64,000 nucleotides of DNA from CAIWHR01 sp963734055 (GCA_963734055.1 CAVTFQ010000013.1:120202-184201); one strand, 5' to 3'; shown: positions 27,629-36,617, counted from the stretch's first letter. Notes: generated by a model not told the origin, from the letters alone. Numbers and translations: made by a program.

Positions 27629-28501
27629 CTACAGCGCCACGCTGCCTCGCCCGAGCTCCACGACGCGCCCGGTGACGCGGATCCGGCCGTCGAGGCCGAC
27701 GTCGAGGCGCAGCCGGCACGGGCGCGCGACCGCGTCGCCTTGGGCAATCGCGATGCGCTGCGGAAGCGCGGCGCCGGTCGCGAGCAGCCAGCCCCCGAGG
27801 TTCGCGCAGGCCGAGCCCGTGCCCGGGTCCTCGACGACGCCGCCGTGCTTCGGAAAGAAGAACCGGGCGATCACGTGCTGCGCATCGGCGGCGTCGGTCG
27901 CGGCATCGTCGGGCGCGAAGACGTAGGCCATGGCGCGCTGGCCGTTGCTGCCGTGCGCGAGGAGGAGGTCGAAGCGCGGGGCTGCGCGGCGCACCGCATC
28001 CGCCGACGCGAGCGGGATCACGAGCTGCTCCGAGCCGGTGTCGACCCACAACGGCGGGCCCTTGGGGTGGGGCGCCACGTCGGCGGCGTCGAGGCCGAGC
28101 ATCGCCGCGAGCTCGGCGCGCGTCGCCGCGACCGCGCGATGCCTGGGCGCGTTGGCGGCGAGCGTCCAGCGATCGCCGTCGGCGGTGACCGGGATCACGC
28201 CCGCGAGCATCTCGAGCGTGATCGCGTCGCCGGCCGTCGTGAGCCCGCGGACGACGTGCGCGGTGCCGAGCGTCGGATGCCCTGCGAACGGCATCTCGAA
28301 GGTCGGCGTGAAGATCCGCACGCGGGCCGTCGCGACCGCCGACGGGAGCACGAATGTCGTCTCCGACAGGTTGAACTGCAGCGCGAGCGCCTGCATCGTC
28401 CGGTCGTCGAGCCCGCGCCCGTCCTCGAACACGCACAGCGGATTGCCGGCGAGCACGTGCTCGGCGAAGACGTTGACGAGGCGGTAGTGGAACGCGGGCA
28501 T
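27629..28501 (-). CDS. PhzF family isomerase/epimerase
   Basis: A 290-residue PhzF-fold protein, related to phenazine-biosynthesis isomerase and structurally to diaminopimelate epimerase. The N-terminal half has 'VNVFAEHVLAGNPLCVFED' and the conserved glutamate in 'FNLSETTFVLP' (about residue 47). 'FEMPFAGHPTLGTAHVV' and 'VEDPGTGSACANLGGWLL' are the two other family signatures. Most bacterial members outside phenazine clusters have no assigned substrate, and none of the phenazine genes are nearby. It is downstream of mnmH on the same strand (10 bases apart). Confidence 0.9.
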   Translation of the reverse strand: MPAFHYRLVNVFAEHVLAGNPLCVFEDGRGLDDRTMQALALQFNLSETTFVLPSAVATARVRIFTPTFEMPFAGHPTLGTAHVVRGLTTAGDAITLEMLAGVIPVTADGDRWTLAANAPRHRAVAATRAELAAMLGLDAADVAPHPKGPPLWVDTGSEQLVIPLASADAVRRAAPRFDLLLAHGSNGQRAMAYVFAPDDAATDAADAQHVIARFFFPKHGGVVEDPGTGSACANLGGWLLATGAALPQRIAIAQGDAVARPCRLRLDVGLDGRIRVTGRVVELGRGSVAL

Positions 28502-28511
28502 CGGATCCTCG

Positions 28512-29624
28512 TCAGGCCGAAACGGGGGGCGCGGCCGCCGGCCGCTCGCGCACCGCGGCGTCGAGCGCCCGCGCCAGCGCGCGGAATGCGCCGTCGTCGA
28601 TCGCGCTGGGCGCCATCACGAGGGCCGCGTCGAGGCGCGCGAAGTTGCGCTCGATCGCGCGCGCGTAGGTCGGGTCGTAGTGTTGCGCGAGGAGCTCGGC
28701 GACGAGCGCGTCCCACTCGCCCGCCGCCGCCGCCGCTTCCCAGCGCTCGATCGTCTTCCGGCCATGGAGCGGGACGAGATGGGCGAGCCGGGCCGCGAGC
28801 GCGCTCTCATCCGCAAGGTAGTGCGCGTACTCGTCCTTCAGCAGAGCGACGCGCAGCGGCGCAGGCGTGTCGAGCCTGATGCACGGCGACGTGCGGATTG
28901 CGGCGAGCAGCGCGTCGGGCACCTGGATCGTCCCGATCCGCTTGCTCTCGGATTCGACATACACGGGACGCCTCGCGTCGAAGCGCATGAGCGCCGCAGC
29001 CAGCTGGCTCTCGAAGCCTTTCTGTGACGGCTGCGGCTCGCCGGGCAGGTCGCCCAGGAGCGACCCGCGATGTTTCGCGAGGCGCTCGAGGTCGAGCACC
29101 TGCGTGCCTTCGGCCGCGAGCGCTTCGAGGAGACGGCTCTTGCCCGAGCCGGTGAGCCCGCAGACGACCTCGAAGCGGAACCGCGCAGGCAGTCGCTCGA
29201 GCTCCGCGATCACGTGCCTGCGCCACGCGCGATAGCCGCCGTCGAGCTGCACCGCGCGCCAGCCGATCTCGTTCAGCATGTGCACGAGCGAGCGGCTCCG
29301 CTGGCCGCCGCGCCAGCAGTAGACGGCCGGCGACCAGTCGCGCGGCTTTGCGGCGAAAGGGCCCTCGAGCATGGCGGCGATGTTGCGCGCAACGAGCGCG
29401 GCGCCGGTGCGCTTGGCGGCGAAGCTCGACACCTTCGAGTACATCGTGCCTATCCGGGCGCGCTCGACGTCGTCGAGCACGGGGTGGTTCTCCGCGTCGG
29501 GCACGTGGTCGTCCGCGAACTCGGAGGGCGTCCGGACGTCGACGCGCTCGGCGTAGGCGGCGATGGCGTCGACGGTGATCAGTCGGCCGTCGCGCGGGCG
29601 CGATGGCGCGGGCGTGCCGGTCAT
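28512..29624 (-). CDS. mnmH: tRNA 2-selenouridine synthase MnmH
   Basis: A 370-residue protein (SelU/YbbB) that replaces sulfur with selenium in the wobble 2-thiouridine of certain tRNAs, through a geranylated intermediate, using selenophosphate. The N-terminal rhodanese domain has its active cysteine in 'AVYCWRGGQRSRSLVHML' (near 100). The P-loop 'VVCGLTGSGKSRLLEAL' (near 150) begins the second domain. The start at 29624 overlaps the tesA stop as ATGA. No selD is in the window. In E. coli the same gene neighbours tesA and ybbA-ybbP, as here. Confidence 0.93.
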   Translation of the reverse strand: MTGTPAPSRPRDGRLITVDAIAAYAERVDVRTPSEFADDHVPDAENHPVLDDVERARIGTMYSKVSSFAAKRTGAALVARNIAAMLEGPFAAKPRDWSPAVYCWRGGQRSRSLVHMLNEIGWRAVQLDGGYRAWRRHVIAELERLPARFRFEVVCGLTGSGKSRLLEALAAEGTQVLDLERLAKHRGSLLGDLPGEPQPSQKGFESQLAAALMRFDARRPVYVESESKRIGTIQVPDALLAAIRTSPCIRLDTPAPLRVALLKDEYAHYLADESALAARLAHLVPLHGRKTIERWEAAAAAGEWDALVAELLAQHYDPTYARAIERNFARLDAALVMAPSAIDDGAFRALARALDAAVRERPAAAPPVSA

Positions 29625-30274
29625 CGCGGCTTTCCCATGAGCGGCGCGAGCTCCGGCCAGACGTTGTCGAGAAGCATCGTCTGGGCCGCCGCGGTCGGGT
29701 GGATGCGATCCGGCTGAAACCACTCGCTCGACTCGCCGAACCCGGCGAACAGAAACGGCACCAACGCCGCGTGGCGCACCCGCGCGACGTCTCCGTACAT
29801 CGCGTCGAACTCGCGCGTGTAGGCGGGACCGTAGTTGGGGGGAAGGCGCATGCCGACGAGCAGCGCACGGGCGCCCGATTTCTGCACGTCGGCGATCATC
29901 GCGTCGAGATTGTCTTTCGTGGCCTTGAGGTTCCCGCCGCGCAGGCCGTCGTTGCCGCCGAGCTCGACGACGACGATCGCCGGCTTGTGCTGCGCGAGGA
30001 GCGCGGGCAGGCGGGCGCGACCCCCGGCCGTCGTATCCCCCGTGATGCTCGCGTTGATCACGCGGAACGGCAGCCGCTGCGCTTGGATCCGCGCGGCGAG
30101 CAGGTCGACCCAGCCCGTGCCCTTCGGCAGTCCGTAGCCTGCCGAGATGGAATCGCCGACGACGAGGAGCACCGACGACGGCGCGGCGGCGCGCGCACCG
30201 TACTCGAGGAGGGCGAGCGCGACCAGGACGAGAACGAGTATCGCGCGGCGCGAAGGGAGGGATCGGATCGACAT
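29621..30274 (-). CDS. tesA: Periplasmic lysophospholipase/thioesterase TesA
   Basis: A 217-residue SGNH hydrolase. The signal peptide is about 1-29. Block I is 'LLVVGDSISAGYGLP' with the nucleophile serine, block III is 'VVELGGNDGLRGG', and block V is 'FQPDRIHPTAAAQ' with the catalytic Asp and His. TesA is a multifunctional esterase with acyl-CoA thioesterase and lysophospholipase activity in the periplasm. Its stop overlaps mnmH by four bases, so the two are coupled. A good sigma-70 promoter is at 30338-30310 on this strand. Confidence 0.93.
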   Translation of the reverse strand: MSIRSLPSRRAILVLVLVALALLEYGARAAAPSSVLLVVGDSISAGYGLPKGTGWVDLLAARIQAQRLPFRVINASITGDTTAGGRARLPALLAQHKPAIVVVELGGNDGLRGGNLKATKDNLDAMIADVQKSGARALLVGMRLPPNYGPAYTREFDAMYGDVARVRHAALVPFLFAGFGESSEWFQPDRIHPTAAAQTMLLDNVWPELAPLMGKPR

Positions 30275-30309
30275 CGACGTTCGGCACAGGGGCGGGGCAA
30301 TGACGAGGG

Positions 30310-30338
30310 ATTGTAGTGGCACTGCGCAGGCCCGGCAA
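30310..30338 (-). promoter_or_regulatory. Sigma-70 promoter of tesA-mnmH
   Basis: On the minus strand TTGCCG (30338-30333) and TACAAT (30315-30310) are exactly 17 bases apart, with the tesA ATG 36 bases beyond the -10. Four of six and five of six consensus matches. Confidence 0.5.
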
Positions 30339-30364
30339 AGACGAAGGGGACGGCGGCCAACGCG

Positions 30365-30370
30365 TAGAAT
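30365..30370 (+). promoter_or_regulatory. -10 element six bases before the glycosyltransferase start
   Basis: TAGAAT at 30365-30370 followed by CGGCGG and the ATG at 30377. The predicted transcription start falls on the start codon, suggesting a leaderless mRNA. No -35 is seen. Confidence 0.4.
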
Positions 30371-30376
30371 CGGCGG

Positions 30377-31414
30377 ATGCCCGACGTCCCCAGGGATGCA
30401 CGGACCCAGAACGACACCGCCACGGCGCCCACCGTGAGCGTCGTCGTGGCAACGTTCGATCGCAGCAACATCCTGACCTACACGATCGAGAGCGTGCTCC
30501 GCCAGACGCGACGGGACTTCGAGCTCCTCGTCGTCGGTGACGGCTGCACCGACGACACGGCGGATGTCGTCGCGCGCTTCGGCGACCCGAGGATCCGGTT
30601 CATCGACCTGCGCCCGCGCGTCGGCGACCAGTCCGGTCCCACCAACGCCGCGCTCGGGATCGCGCGCGGCGGCTTCGTCGCGCTCCTCAACCACGACGAT
30701 TTCTGGTTTCCCGATCACCTCGAGCGCGCGCTCGCCACGCTCGAGGCGACGGCGGCGGACATGACGTTCACGCTGCAGCTCGAAGCCGACCCGGACGGGC
30801 AGTGGCGCATCAACGCGTCCTATCCCGAGCACCGCTTCGATCCGGTCATGCACCCCAACGCCAGCACGTGGGTGTTCAGGCGCGAGCTCGCGGAGCGCGT
30901 CGGACCGCTCAAGCGTCGCGATCGCGTGTACACCTACCCGACGCGCGACTGGCTGTGGCGCGCCTTCCGAAGCGGCGCATCGTTTGCGGCGACGCCCGCG
31001 GTCACGGTATTGGTCATCTCGGCGACGACGCGGCGCAACGTCTACGCCGAACGGCAATGGCGCGAGCACGAGACCCTGTGGCGGGCCATGCGCGACGATC
31101 CGGATTTCCGCGAGCGAAGGATCACCGAGGCATGGCTCCATCCCCGGCCGACGCACCTCAAGATCTTCGGATTCGGGACGCTGCTCCGCGCGCTCGTGCA
31201 GCGCGCGAGCGGGCGGCTCGCGCAGGCGCTCCGCATCGATCCCGAAGTCATCTACTGCTATTATAAGTTCCCGCGGCGCTGGGGCTTCCTCCCGGAGCGC
31301 GGGGCGGTGATCCGCGAGCTGTACCGCCGCCGCGGGCTCGTCGACGCGCCGGGCTCGGGGCCGGACGTGCCGTGCGCGCCGTGCGCCGACTCCGATTCCA
31401 GGACCCCTCGATGA
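30377..31414 (+). CDS. Family 2 glycosyltransferase
   Basis: A 345-residue GT-A fold glycosyltransferase. The nucleotide-sugar region is 'VSVVVATFDRSNILTYTIES' (about residues 19-38), then 'LLVVGDGCTDDTADVVARFG' and the metal-binding 'LLNHDDFWFPDHLERALAT'. The second half is unrelated to well-known families by eye. Donor and acceptor are unknown. Its stop overlaps the start of a cupin gene as ATGA. The pair sits between tesA and ybbA, a position that holds no such genes in E. coli, so a lineage-specific insertion is likely. No membrane segments are clear. Confidence 0.85.
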   Translation: MPDVPRDARTQNDTATAPTVSVVVATFDRSNILTYTIESVLRQTRRDFELLVVGDGCTDDTADVVARFGDPRIRFIDLRPRVGDQSGPTNAALGIARGGFVALLNHDDFWFPDHLERALATLEATAADMTFTLQLEADPDGQWRINASYPEHRFDPVMHPNASTWVFRRELAERVGPLKRRDRVYTYPTRDWLWRAFRSGASFAATPAVTVLVISATTRRNVYAERQWREHETLWRAMRDDPDFRERRITEAWLHPRPTHLKIFGFGTLLRALVQRASGRLAQALRIDPEVIYCYYKFPRRWGFLPERGAVIRELYRRRGLVDAPGSGPDVPCAPCADSDSRTPR

Positions 31415-32016
31415 GCGCTCCGATTCCCGTGCCGAGACCCGATGCAGCGCTCGCGGCCGCCGAGGGTGCGCTGCCGGGCGCCGCGCGCGACGCGCAGAGC
31501 ATCACGGCGGACTGGCAGCCGCTGCAGCCGCTGATCGACGGCGTCGTCGTCCGCGAAGTGCGCAACGTCATGAAGGACAACGGCTACCTGACCGAGGTCT
31601 GGCGCGAGGACTGGCAGCTCGACGCGCTCGACGTGGCCCAGGTGTTCCAGGTCGTGCTCGAGCCGGCGGCGATCTCGGCGTGGCACGTCCATCAGCGCGC
31701 GACCGACCGCCTGTTCGCAAACCACGGCCAGCTCAAGATCGTCCTGTTCGACGCGCGCGCCGGATCGAAGACCGAGCGCCGGATCAACGTCTTCCGCTGC
31801 GGCAGCGGCAGGCCGATGCTGATCGTCGTGCCTCCCGGCGTCTGGCACGGCGTGCAGAACGTCGGCGCGAGCGCCGCATCGCTCCTGAACCTGCCCGACC
31901 GCGCCTACGCGTACGAGGCACCGGATCACTGGCGGCTGCCCCCGGACACGGCACACGTGCCGTACTCGTTCGCGTCGGGCCCGGTCGCGTCGCCCGCCGA
32001 TCCCGGCCGCATTTGA
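31411..32016 (+). CDS. Cupin protein of the dTDP-4-dehydrorhamnose 3,5-epimerase type
   Basis: A 201-residue double-stranded beta-helix protein resembling RmlC-like sugar epimerases. 'SAWHVHQRATDRLFANHGQL' holds the histidines, and 'LIVVPPGVWHGVQNVG' is the second conserved strand. An RmlC-type epimerase would act on a dTDP-keto-sugar. No rmlA, rmlB or rmlD is nearby, so the true substrate is uncertain and a sugar-binding or other epimerase role is possible. ATG 31411 overlaps the glycosyltransferase stop; its own stop overlaps the TTG start of the ABC gene. The four genes are thus translationally chained. Confidence 0.8.
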   Translation: MSAPIPVPRPDAALAAAEGALPGAARDAQSITADWQPLQPLIDGVVVREVRNVMKDNGYLTEVWREDWQLDALDVAQVFQVVLEPAAISAWHVHQRATDRLFANHGQLKIVLFDARAGSKTERRINVFRCGSGRPMLIVVPPGVWHGVQNVGASAASLLNLPDRAYAYEAPDHWRLPPDTAHVPYSFASGPVASPADPGRI

Positions 32017-32711
32017 CTTCTGCTCCCATTCTCCGTGCCGAGGGCCTCACCAAGATCGTGACGAGCGGCGACGCGCCGCTCACGATCCTGGATGAGGTGA
32101 GCTTTCGCGTCGATCCCGGCGCCGCGGTGGCGATCGTCGGCGCCTCGGGCTCGGGCAAGACGACGCTGCTCGGCCTGCTCGCCGGCCTCGATCACCCCAC
32201 GCGTGGCGAGGTCTGGCTCGACGGCGTCGCACTCGGCGCGCAGGATGAGGATGCTCGCGCCGCGCTCCGCCAGCGGCTCCTGGGCTTCGTATTCCAGTCG
32301 TTCCAGCTCTTGCCCGCCCTGACCGCCCTCGAGAACGTCATGCTGCCGCTCGAGCTCGCCGGCGCGCCGGACGCCGGCGCGCGAGCGTTCGAGTGGCTCG
32401 ACCGCGTCGGACTCGCGCGGAGGCACACGCACTATCCGAAGCAGCTCTCGGGGGGCGAGCAGCAGCGCGTCGCGATCGCGCGCGCATTCGCGGGGGAGCC
32501 GAAGCTGCTCATGGCCGACGAGCCCACCGGCAACCTCGACAACGCGACGGGCGCCGAAGTCGCGGACCTGATGTTCCGCCTCAATCGCGAGCGGGGCACG
32601 ACGCTCCTGCTCGTCACCCACGACCATGGCATCGCGTCGCGCTGCGCGCGGCGCGTCTCGCTCGCGGCGGGACGCCTCGTCGGCGACGACGCGCCGCCCA
32701 CTCCCGCATGA
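32013..32711 (+). CDS. ybbA: ABC transporter ATPase, YbbA-like
   Basis: A 232-residue ATPase of the LolD/MacB class. Walker A 'VGASGSGKTTLLGLLAGL', signature 'LSGGEQQRVAIARAFA', Walker B 'LLMADEPTGNLD', H-loop 'LLLVTHDHGIA'. The only upstream start compatible with the family N-terminus is TTG 32013, overlapping the previous stop; no ATG or GTG occurs between that stop and the fold. It pairs with the ybbP-like permease behind it, four bases overlapping. Such pairs are mechanotransmission-type transporters acting on periplasmic or membrane substrates. The actual cargo of YbbAP is not settled. Confidence 0.88.
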   Translation: MTSAPILRAEGLTKIVTSGDAPLTILDEVSFRVDPGAAVAIVGASGSGKTTLLGLLAGLDHPTRGEVWLDGVALGAQDEDARAALRQRLLGFVFQSFQLLPALTALENVMLPLELAGAPDAGARAFEWLDRVGLARRHTHYPKQLSGGEQQRVAIARAFAGEPKLLMADEPTGNLDNATGAEVADLMFRLNRERGTTLLLVTHDHGIASRCARRVSLAAGRLVGDDAPPTPA

Positions 32712-35212
32712 CCGCGCTGCGGCTTGCGCTTCGCATGCTCATGCGCGATGCGCGCGCGGGCGAGCTCACGGTGCTGATCGCCGCCATCGTGCTGGCGGTC
32801 GGCAGCGTCGGCACGGTCGAGTTCTTCGCCGATCGCGTCAAGACCGCGCTCACGCGTCAGGCCAACCTGCTGCTCGGCGCCGATGTGCTCGTGTCGGGCG
32901 ACCGGCCGCTTCCCCAGCCACTTGTCGACGAGGCGCGCCGGCGCGGGCTTGCTGTCACCCCTGCGCTCCGGTTCAACAGCATGGTGCAGCGGGAAGGCGC
33001 GGACCCGGCCGCCGGTGCGGTGCTGGCGGACGTGAAGGCGGTGGCGGCCGGCTATCCGCTGCGCGGCGAGATCCTGCTCGTCGACCCGGCCACGCCCGAC
33101 GGCGCCCGCGCTTCGGGGATTCCGCCGCGGGGGCAGGCGTGGCCGGACGCGCGGCTCGCCGCGCGGCTCGGCGTCAAGAAGGGCGACCGGATCAGCGTTG
33201 GCGATGCGAGCCTCGAGGTCGGCGCCGTCATCCTGCAGGAGCCGGAGGTCGCGAGCGGTCTCCTCGCGCTCGGGCCGCGGCTCCTGCTCAACCTCGACGA
33301 CGTGCCTTCGACCAACCTGCTGCAGCCCGGCAACCGCGCGACGTGGCGACTGCTGGTCGCCGATCTCGCGGATCGCGGGCGGCTCGGCGCGTATCTCGAT
33401 TGGCTCCAGACGGAGCTCAAGCCGGGGCAGCGGATGGAGAACGTCCGCGATCTCCGGCCGGAGGTCCGACAGACGCTCGAGCGCGCGGACCGTTTCCTCG
33501 GGCTCTCGGCGCTGGTCGCGGTCATGCTCGCCGCCGTCGCGATCGCCCTCGCGGCGTCGCGCTACCTCCGGCGGCACCTCGACACGGCGGCGATGCTCCG
33601 CTGCTTCGGCGCGTCGCGCGCGCGGACGCTCGCGCTCTTCGTCGTACAGTTCGTGCTGGTCGCGCTCGGCGCGAGCGCCGTCGGCCTCGTGCTCGCGCTC
33701 GGCGGACAGCAGCTCCTCGCGTCGCTGCTCACCTCGATCGCCTCCGGCGATCTGCCGGCCCCGGGACTGGCCCCGGCAATCGCCGCCTTCGCCACCGGCA
33801 TCCTGCTTCTGCTCGGCTTCGCGCTGCCACCGCTGATCGCGCTCGCCGGCGTGCCGCCGCTGCGCGTGCTCCGGCGAGACCTGCCACGGCCGCGCCCCGG
33901 CGGACTCGTCGCGTACGCGCTCGGCGCCGCAGTCGTCGCGGCGCTGATCGGCTGGCAGGCCCAGGACGTGAAGACCGGCACGATCGTCGTCGCCGGGATC
34001 GGCGCGCTGCTCGCCGCGGCGGCGCTGGCCGCGTGGCTCCTGATCGCGCTCCTGAAGCGGCTGCCGCAGCGCGGTGTCACATGGCGCTTCGGCCTCGCGA
34101 ACCTCCGCCGCCGTCCGCTCGCCTCGAGCCTCCAGGTGGGCGCGCTCGCGCTCGGGCTGATGGCGCTCTTGCTCCTCACCGTCGTGCGGGGCGATCTCCT
34201 GTCGAACTGGCGCGCAAGCCTGCCGCCCGACGCGCCGGACCATTTCCTCGTGAACGTGCTGCCGGACCAGGTCGAAGGCGTGCGCGCGGCGCTCAGGGCC
34301 GTGACCGGCACCGACACCAGGCTCTATCCGATGGTCCGGGGCCGCATCGTCGCCGTCAACGGCGAGCCGTTCGACACAACGAAGTTCGAGATGCGCGCGC
34401 GGCGCCTCGCCGAGCGCGAGTTCAACCTGTCGTGGGCCTCGGAGCTGCCGAAGACGAACCGCGTGACGGCGGGCAAGTGGTTCGACGGGGCGACCGGGTC
34501 CGAGGCCGGGCTATCGATGGAGCAGGGCGTCGCCGAGTCGCTGCACTTGAAGCTCGGCGACGCACTGACGTGGGACCTCGCGGGCGCAACGGTGACGGCA
34601 AAAATCACGAGCCTCCGCAAGGTCGAGTGGGACAGCTTCCGGCCGAATTTCTTCGCGCTGTTCGCGCCGGGCGTGCTCGAGCAGGCGCCGAAAACCTATC
34701 TCGGCGCGGTGCATGCCCCGGATGGCGGGGGCTGGCTCTCGGCGCTGGTCCAGCAATACCCGAACCTGCTCGTGATCGACGTCGGCGAGATCCTCCGGCA
34801 GATCCAGACGATCATCGAGCAGGTGGCGCGCGCGGTCGAGTTCGTGTTCCTGTTCACGCTCGTCGGCGGGCTCCTCGTATTGCAGGCGGCGATCGCGGCG
34901 ACGCAGGACGAGCGTCGCTTCGACGCCGCCATCCTGCGCACGCTCGGCGCCTCACAGGCGCAGCTCCGCGCCGCGCAGGTTGCGGAGTTCCTGGTGCTGG
35001 GCGCGCTGGCCGGACTGCTCGCGGCGGCCGGCGCGACCGCAGTCGGCTACGTGCTCTCCGAGCGCGTCTTCCAGATTCCATTCGTGTGGAACCCGCTGGT
35101 CTGGATCTACGGATGCGTCGGCGGCGCGGTCGCCGTGGCCGTCGCCGGCTGGATCGGCACGCGCAGCACGGCGCGACAACCGCCGCTCGCGGTCATCCGT
35201 CAACTCGGTTGA
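32708..35212 (+). CDS. ybbP: FtsX-family ABC permease, YbbP-like
   Basis: An 834-residue permease with two FtsX-type membrane domains: one hydrophobic segment near residue 25, a large periplasmic domain, clusters of helices at about 260-480, a second periplasmic region (about 505-700), and a final three-helix block. The start 'MTALRLALRMLMRDARAGEL' and the end 'RSTARQPPLAVIRQLG' are typical. E. coli YbbP has about 804 residues and the same layout. It is coupled to the ATPase by ATGA overlap. In E. coli ybbAP is divergent from tesA, and here the same genes are separated by the glycosyltransferase and cupin genes. Intact. Confidence 0.9.
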   Translation: MTALRLALRMLMRDARAGELTVLIAAIVLAVGSVGTVEFFADRVKTALTRQANLLLGADVLVSGDRPLPQPLVDEARRRGLAVTPALRFNSMVQREGADPAAGAVLADVKAVAAGYPLRGEILLVDPATPDGARASGIPPRGQAWPDARLAARLGVKKGDRISVGDASLEVGAVILQEPEVASGLLALGPRLLLNLDDVPSTNLLQPGNRATWRLLVADLADRGRLGAYLDWLQTELKPGQRMENVRDLRPEVRQTLERADRFLGLSALVAVMLAAVAIALAASRYLRRHLDTAAMLRCFGASRARTLALFVVQFVLVALGASAVGLVLALGGQQLLASLLTSIASGDLPAPGLAPAIAAFATGILLLLGFALPPLIALAGVPPLRVLRRDLPRPRPGGLVAYALGAAVVAALIGWQAQDVKTGTIVVAGIGALLAAAALAAWLLIALLKRLPQRGVTWRFGLANLRRRPLASSLQVGALALGLMALLLLTVVRGDLLSNWRASLPPDAPDHFLVNVLPDQVEGVRAALRAVTGTDTRLYPMVRGRIVAVNGEPFDTTKFEMRARRLAEREFNLSWASELPKTNRVTAGKWFDGATGSEAGLSMEQGVAESLHLKLGDALTWDLAGATVTAKITSLRKVEWDSFRPNFFALFAPGVLEQAPKTYLGAVHAPDGGGWLSALVQQYPNLLVIDVGEILRQIQTIIEQVARAVEFVFLFTLVGGLLVLQAAIAATQDERRFDAAILRTLGASQAQLRAAQVAEFLVLGALAGLLAAAGATAVGYVLSERVFQIPFVWNPLVWIYGCVGGAVAVAVAGWIGTRSTARQPPLAVIRQLG

Positions 35213-35339
35213 AGCTCCATTTGCCGGCGAGCGGGCCCATCACCCGGATCGCAGGAGTCATGATCGACCGCTCGCACGCGTTGACGCCGCGCGATGCCCC
35301 GCGTTAGATTGGCCACCCCGGCCCCGGCTCGCCATCCCG

Positions 35340-36170
35340 ATGCAATCCCAGGCAGCGCGCGCCGTAGCGTTCAAGAACCTCCACGTGAGGCCGGGCCTGT
35401 TCGCGATCCCGAATCCGTGGGACGCGGGCTCCGCCAGGATGCTTGCCGCATTGGGATTCGAAGCGCTGGCGACCACGAGCGCCGGATTCGCGTATTCCCT
35501 CGGCCGACCTGACGGCGAAGGCGCGATCACGCGCGACGAGACGCTCGCGAACGCGCGGGCGATCGTCGAGGCGACTCCGCTGCCGGTGTCCGCGGATCTG
35601 GAGAACGGTTTCGGCGACGCCCCGGAAGCGTGCGCCGACACGATCCGGCTCGCCGCGGGCGCCGGCCTCGTTGGCGGGTCGATCGAGGACGCGACCGGGC
35701 GTCGCGCCGATCCCATCTATCCGTTCGAACATTCGGTCGAGCGCGTGAGGGCCGCGGTGGAAGCCGCCCGCTCGCTGCCGTTTCCTTTCGCTCTCACCGC
35801 CAGAGCGGAAAATCTGATCCATGGTCGCGCTGACCTGCCGGACACGATCCGCCGGCTGGTGGCCTTTGCCGATGCGGGAGCCGATGTCCTGTACGCGCCC
35901 GGCCTCACGACGCCCGGGGACATCGAGGCCGTCGTCCGCGCCGTTGCGCCCAGGCCGGTCAATGTCGTCATGGGACTTTCGGGGCCGCCGTTCTCGCTCG
36001 AGGCGCTCGCGGGCATGGGCGTCAAGCGGGTCAGCCTCGGCTCGTCGCTGGCGCGCGCCGCGTACGGCGCCTTCCTGGATGCCGCACGCGAGATCAGGCA
36101 GAAGGGGACGTTCGACTTCGCGCGCCGGGCGATTCCGTACGTCGAGATCAATGCGATGTTCGAACCCTAG
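35340..36170 (+). CDS. Isocitrate lyase/PEP mutase family protein
   Basis: A 276-residue beta-barrel enzyme of the PEP mutase/isocitrate lyase superfamily, small oxaloacetase-like group. Features: 'LFAIPNPWDAGSARMLAALG' at the start, the Mg-binding region 'VSADLENGFGDAPEA' near residue 85, 'VGGSIEDATG' near 110 and 'ALTARAENLIHGRAD' near 145. The KKCGH-type loop of true isocitrate lyase and methylisocitrate lyase is absent, so C-C lyase activity of that kind is unlikely. Substrate unknown. A tautomerase-fold gene follows 23 bases later, so the two may work together. The 127 bases upstream show no clear promoter. Confidence 0.85.
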   Translation: MQSQAARAVAFKNLHVRPGLFAIPNPWDAGSARMLAALGFEALATTSAGFAYSLGRPDGEGAITRDETLANARAIVEATPLPVSADLENGFGDAPEACADTIRLAAGAGLVGGSIEDATGRRADPIYPFEHSVERVRAAVEAARSLPFPFALTARAENLIHGRADLPDTIRRLVAFADAGADVLYAPGLTTPGDIEAVVRAVAPRPVNVVMGLSGPPFSLEALAGMGVKRVSLGSSLARAAYGAFLDAAREIRQKGTFDFARRAIPYVEINAMFEP

Positions 36171-36193
36171 AACGTCGGATCGAAGGAGCCGCC

Positions 36194-36574
36194 ATGCCGC
36201 TCGTCACCCTCACGGTCCGCAAGCCGAAATCGGGCGCCTTCAAGACCAAGGTGCTCGACGCCGTCCACGCGGCGCTGGTCTCGTCCGGCGTACCGGCCGC
36301 CGACCGGTTTCAGCGCGTCATCGAGCTCGATGCCGAGGATTTCCGTTTCGATCCGTCGTACCCCGATGTCAGGACCGAGCGGAACGATGATTTCGTTCTC
36401 GTCGAGATCCTGTGGTCGGTCGGACGCAGCGTCAAGGTGAGGAAGAAGCTGCTCGAAGAGCTTGCGGCCGCGCTCACGGGCCTTGGCCTCGACATGGAAA
36501 ACGTGATGATCGTCTTCAAGGAGACGACGTGGGAGAACTGGTCGTTCGCGGGCGGCCGCCTCATCCACGCGTGA
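36194..36574 (+). CDS. Tautomerase family protein
   Basis: A 126-residue protein of the tautomerase superfamily (4-oxalocrotonate tautomerase fold, doubled form). The catalytic N-terminal proline is present after initiator Met ('MPLVTLTVRKPKSG'). The remaining sequence matches the 'tautomerase_2' type with two beta-alpha-beta units ('RFQRVIELDAEDFRFDP', 'MENVMIVFKETTWENWSFAGG'). Substrate unknown. It lies directly downstream of the PEP-mutase-like gene, and convergent with the NatB-like gene. A GGAG Shine-Dalgarno is about nine bases before ATG 36194. Confidence 0.82.
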   Translation: MPLVTLTVRKPKSGAFKTKVLDAVHAALVSSGVPAADRFQRVIELDAEDFRFDPSYPDVRTERNDDFVLVEILWSVGRSVKVRKKLLEELAAALTGLGLDMENVMIVFKETTWENWSFAGGRLIHA

Positions 36575-36617
36575 ACGCGGCGTCCGCCGCAACCTTTCCG
36601 ACGCGGGCGCGAAGCTC

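Noticed and set aside
32013..32016. Frameshift at the cupin/ybbA junction
   Set aside because: The overlap TTGA is a stop-start junction with a TTG start; both proteins are complete on either side, so there is no broken gene.
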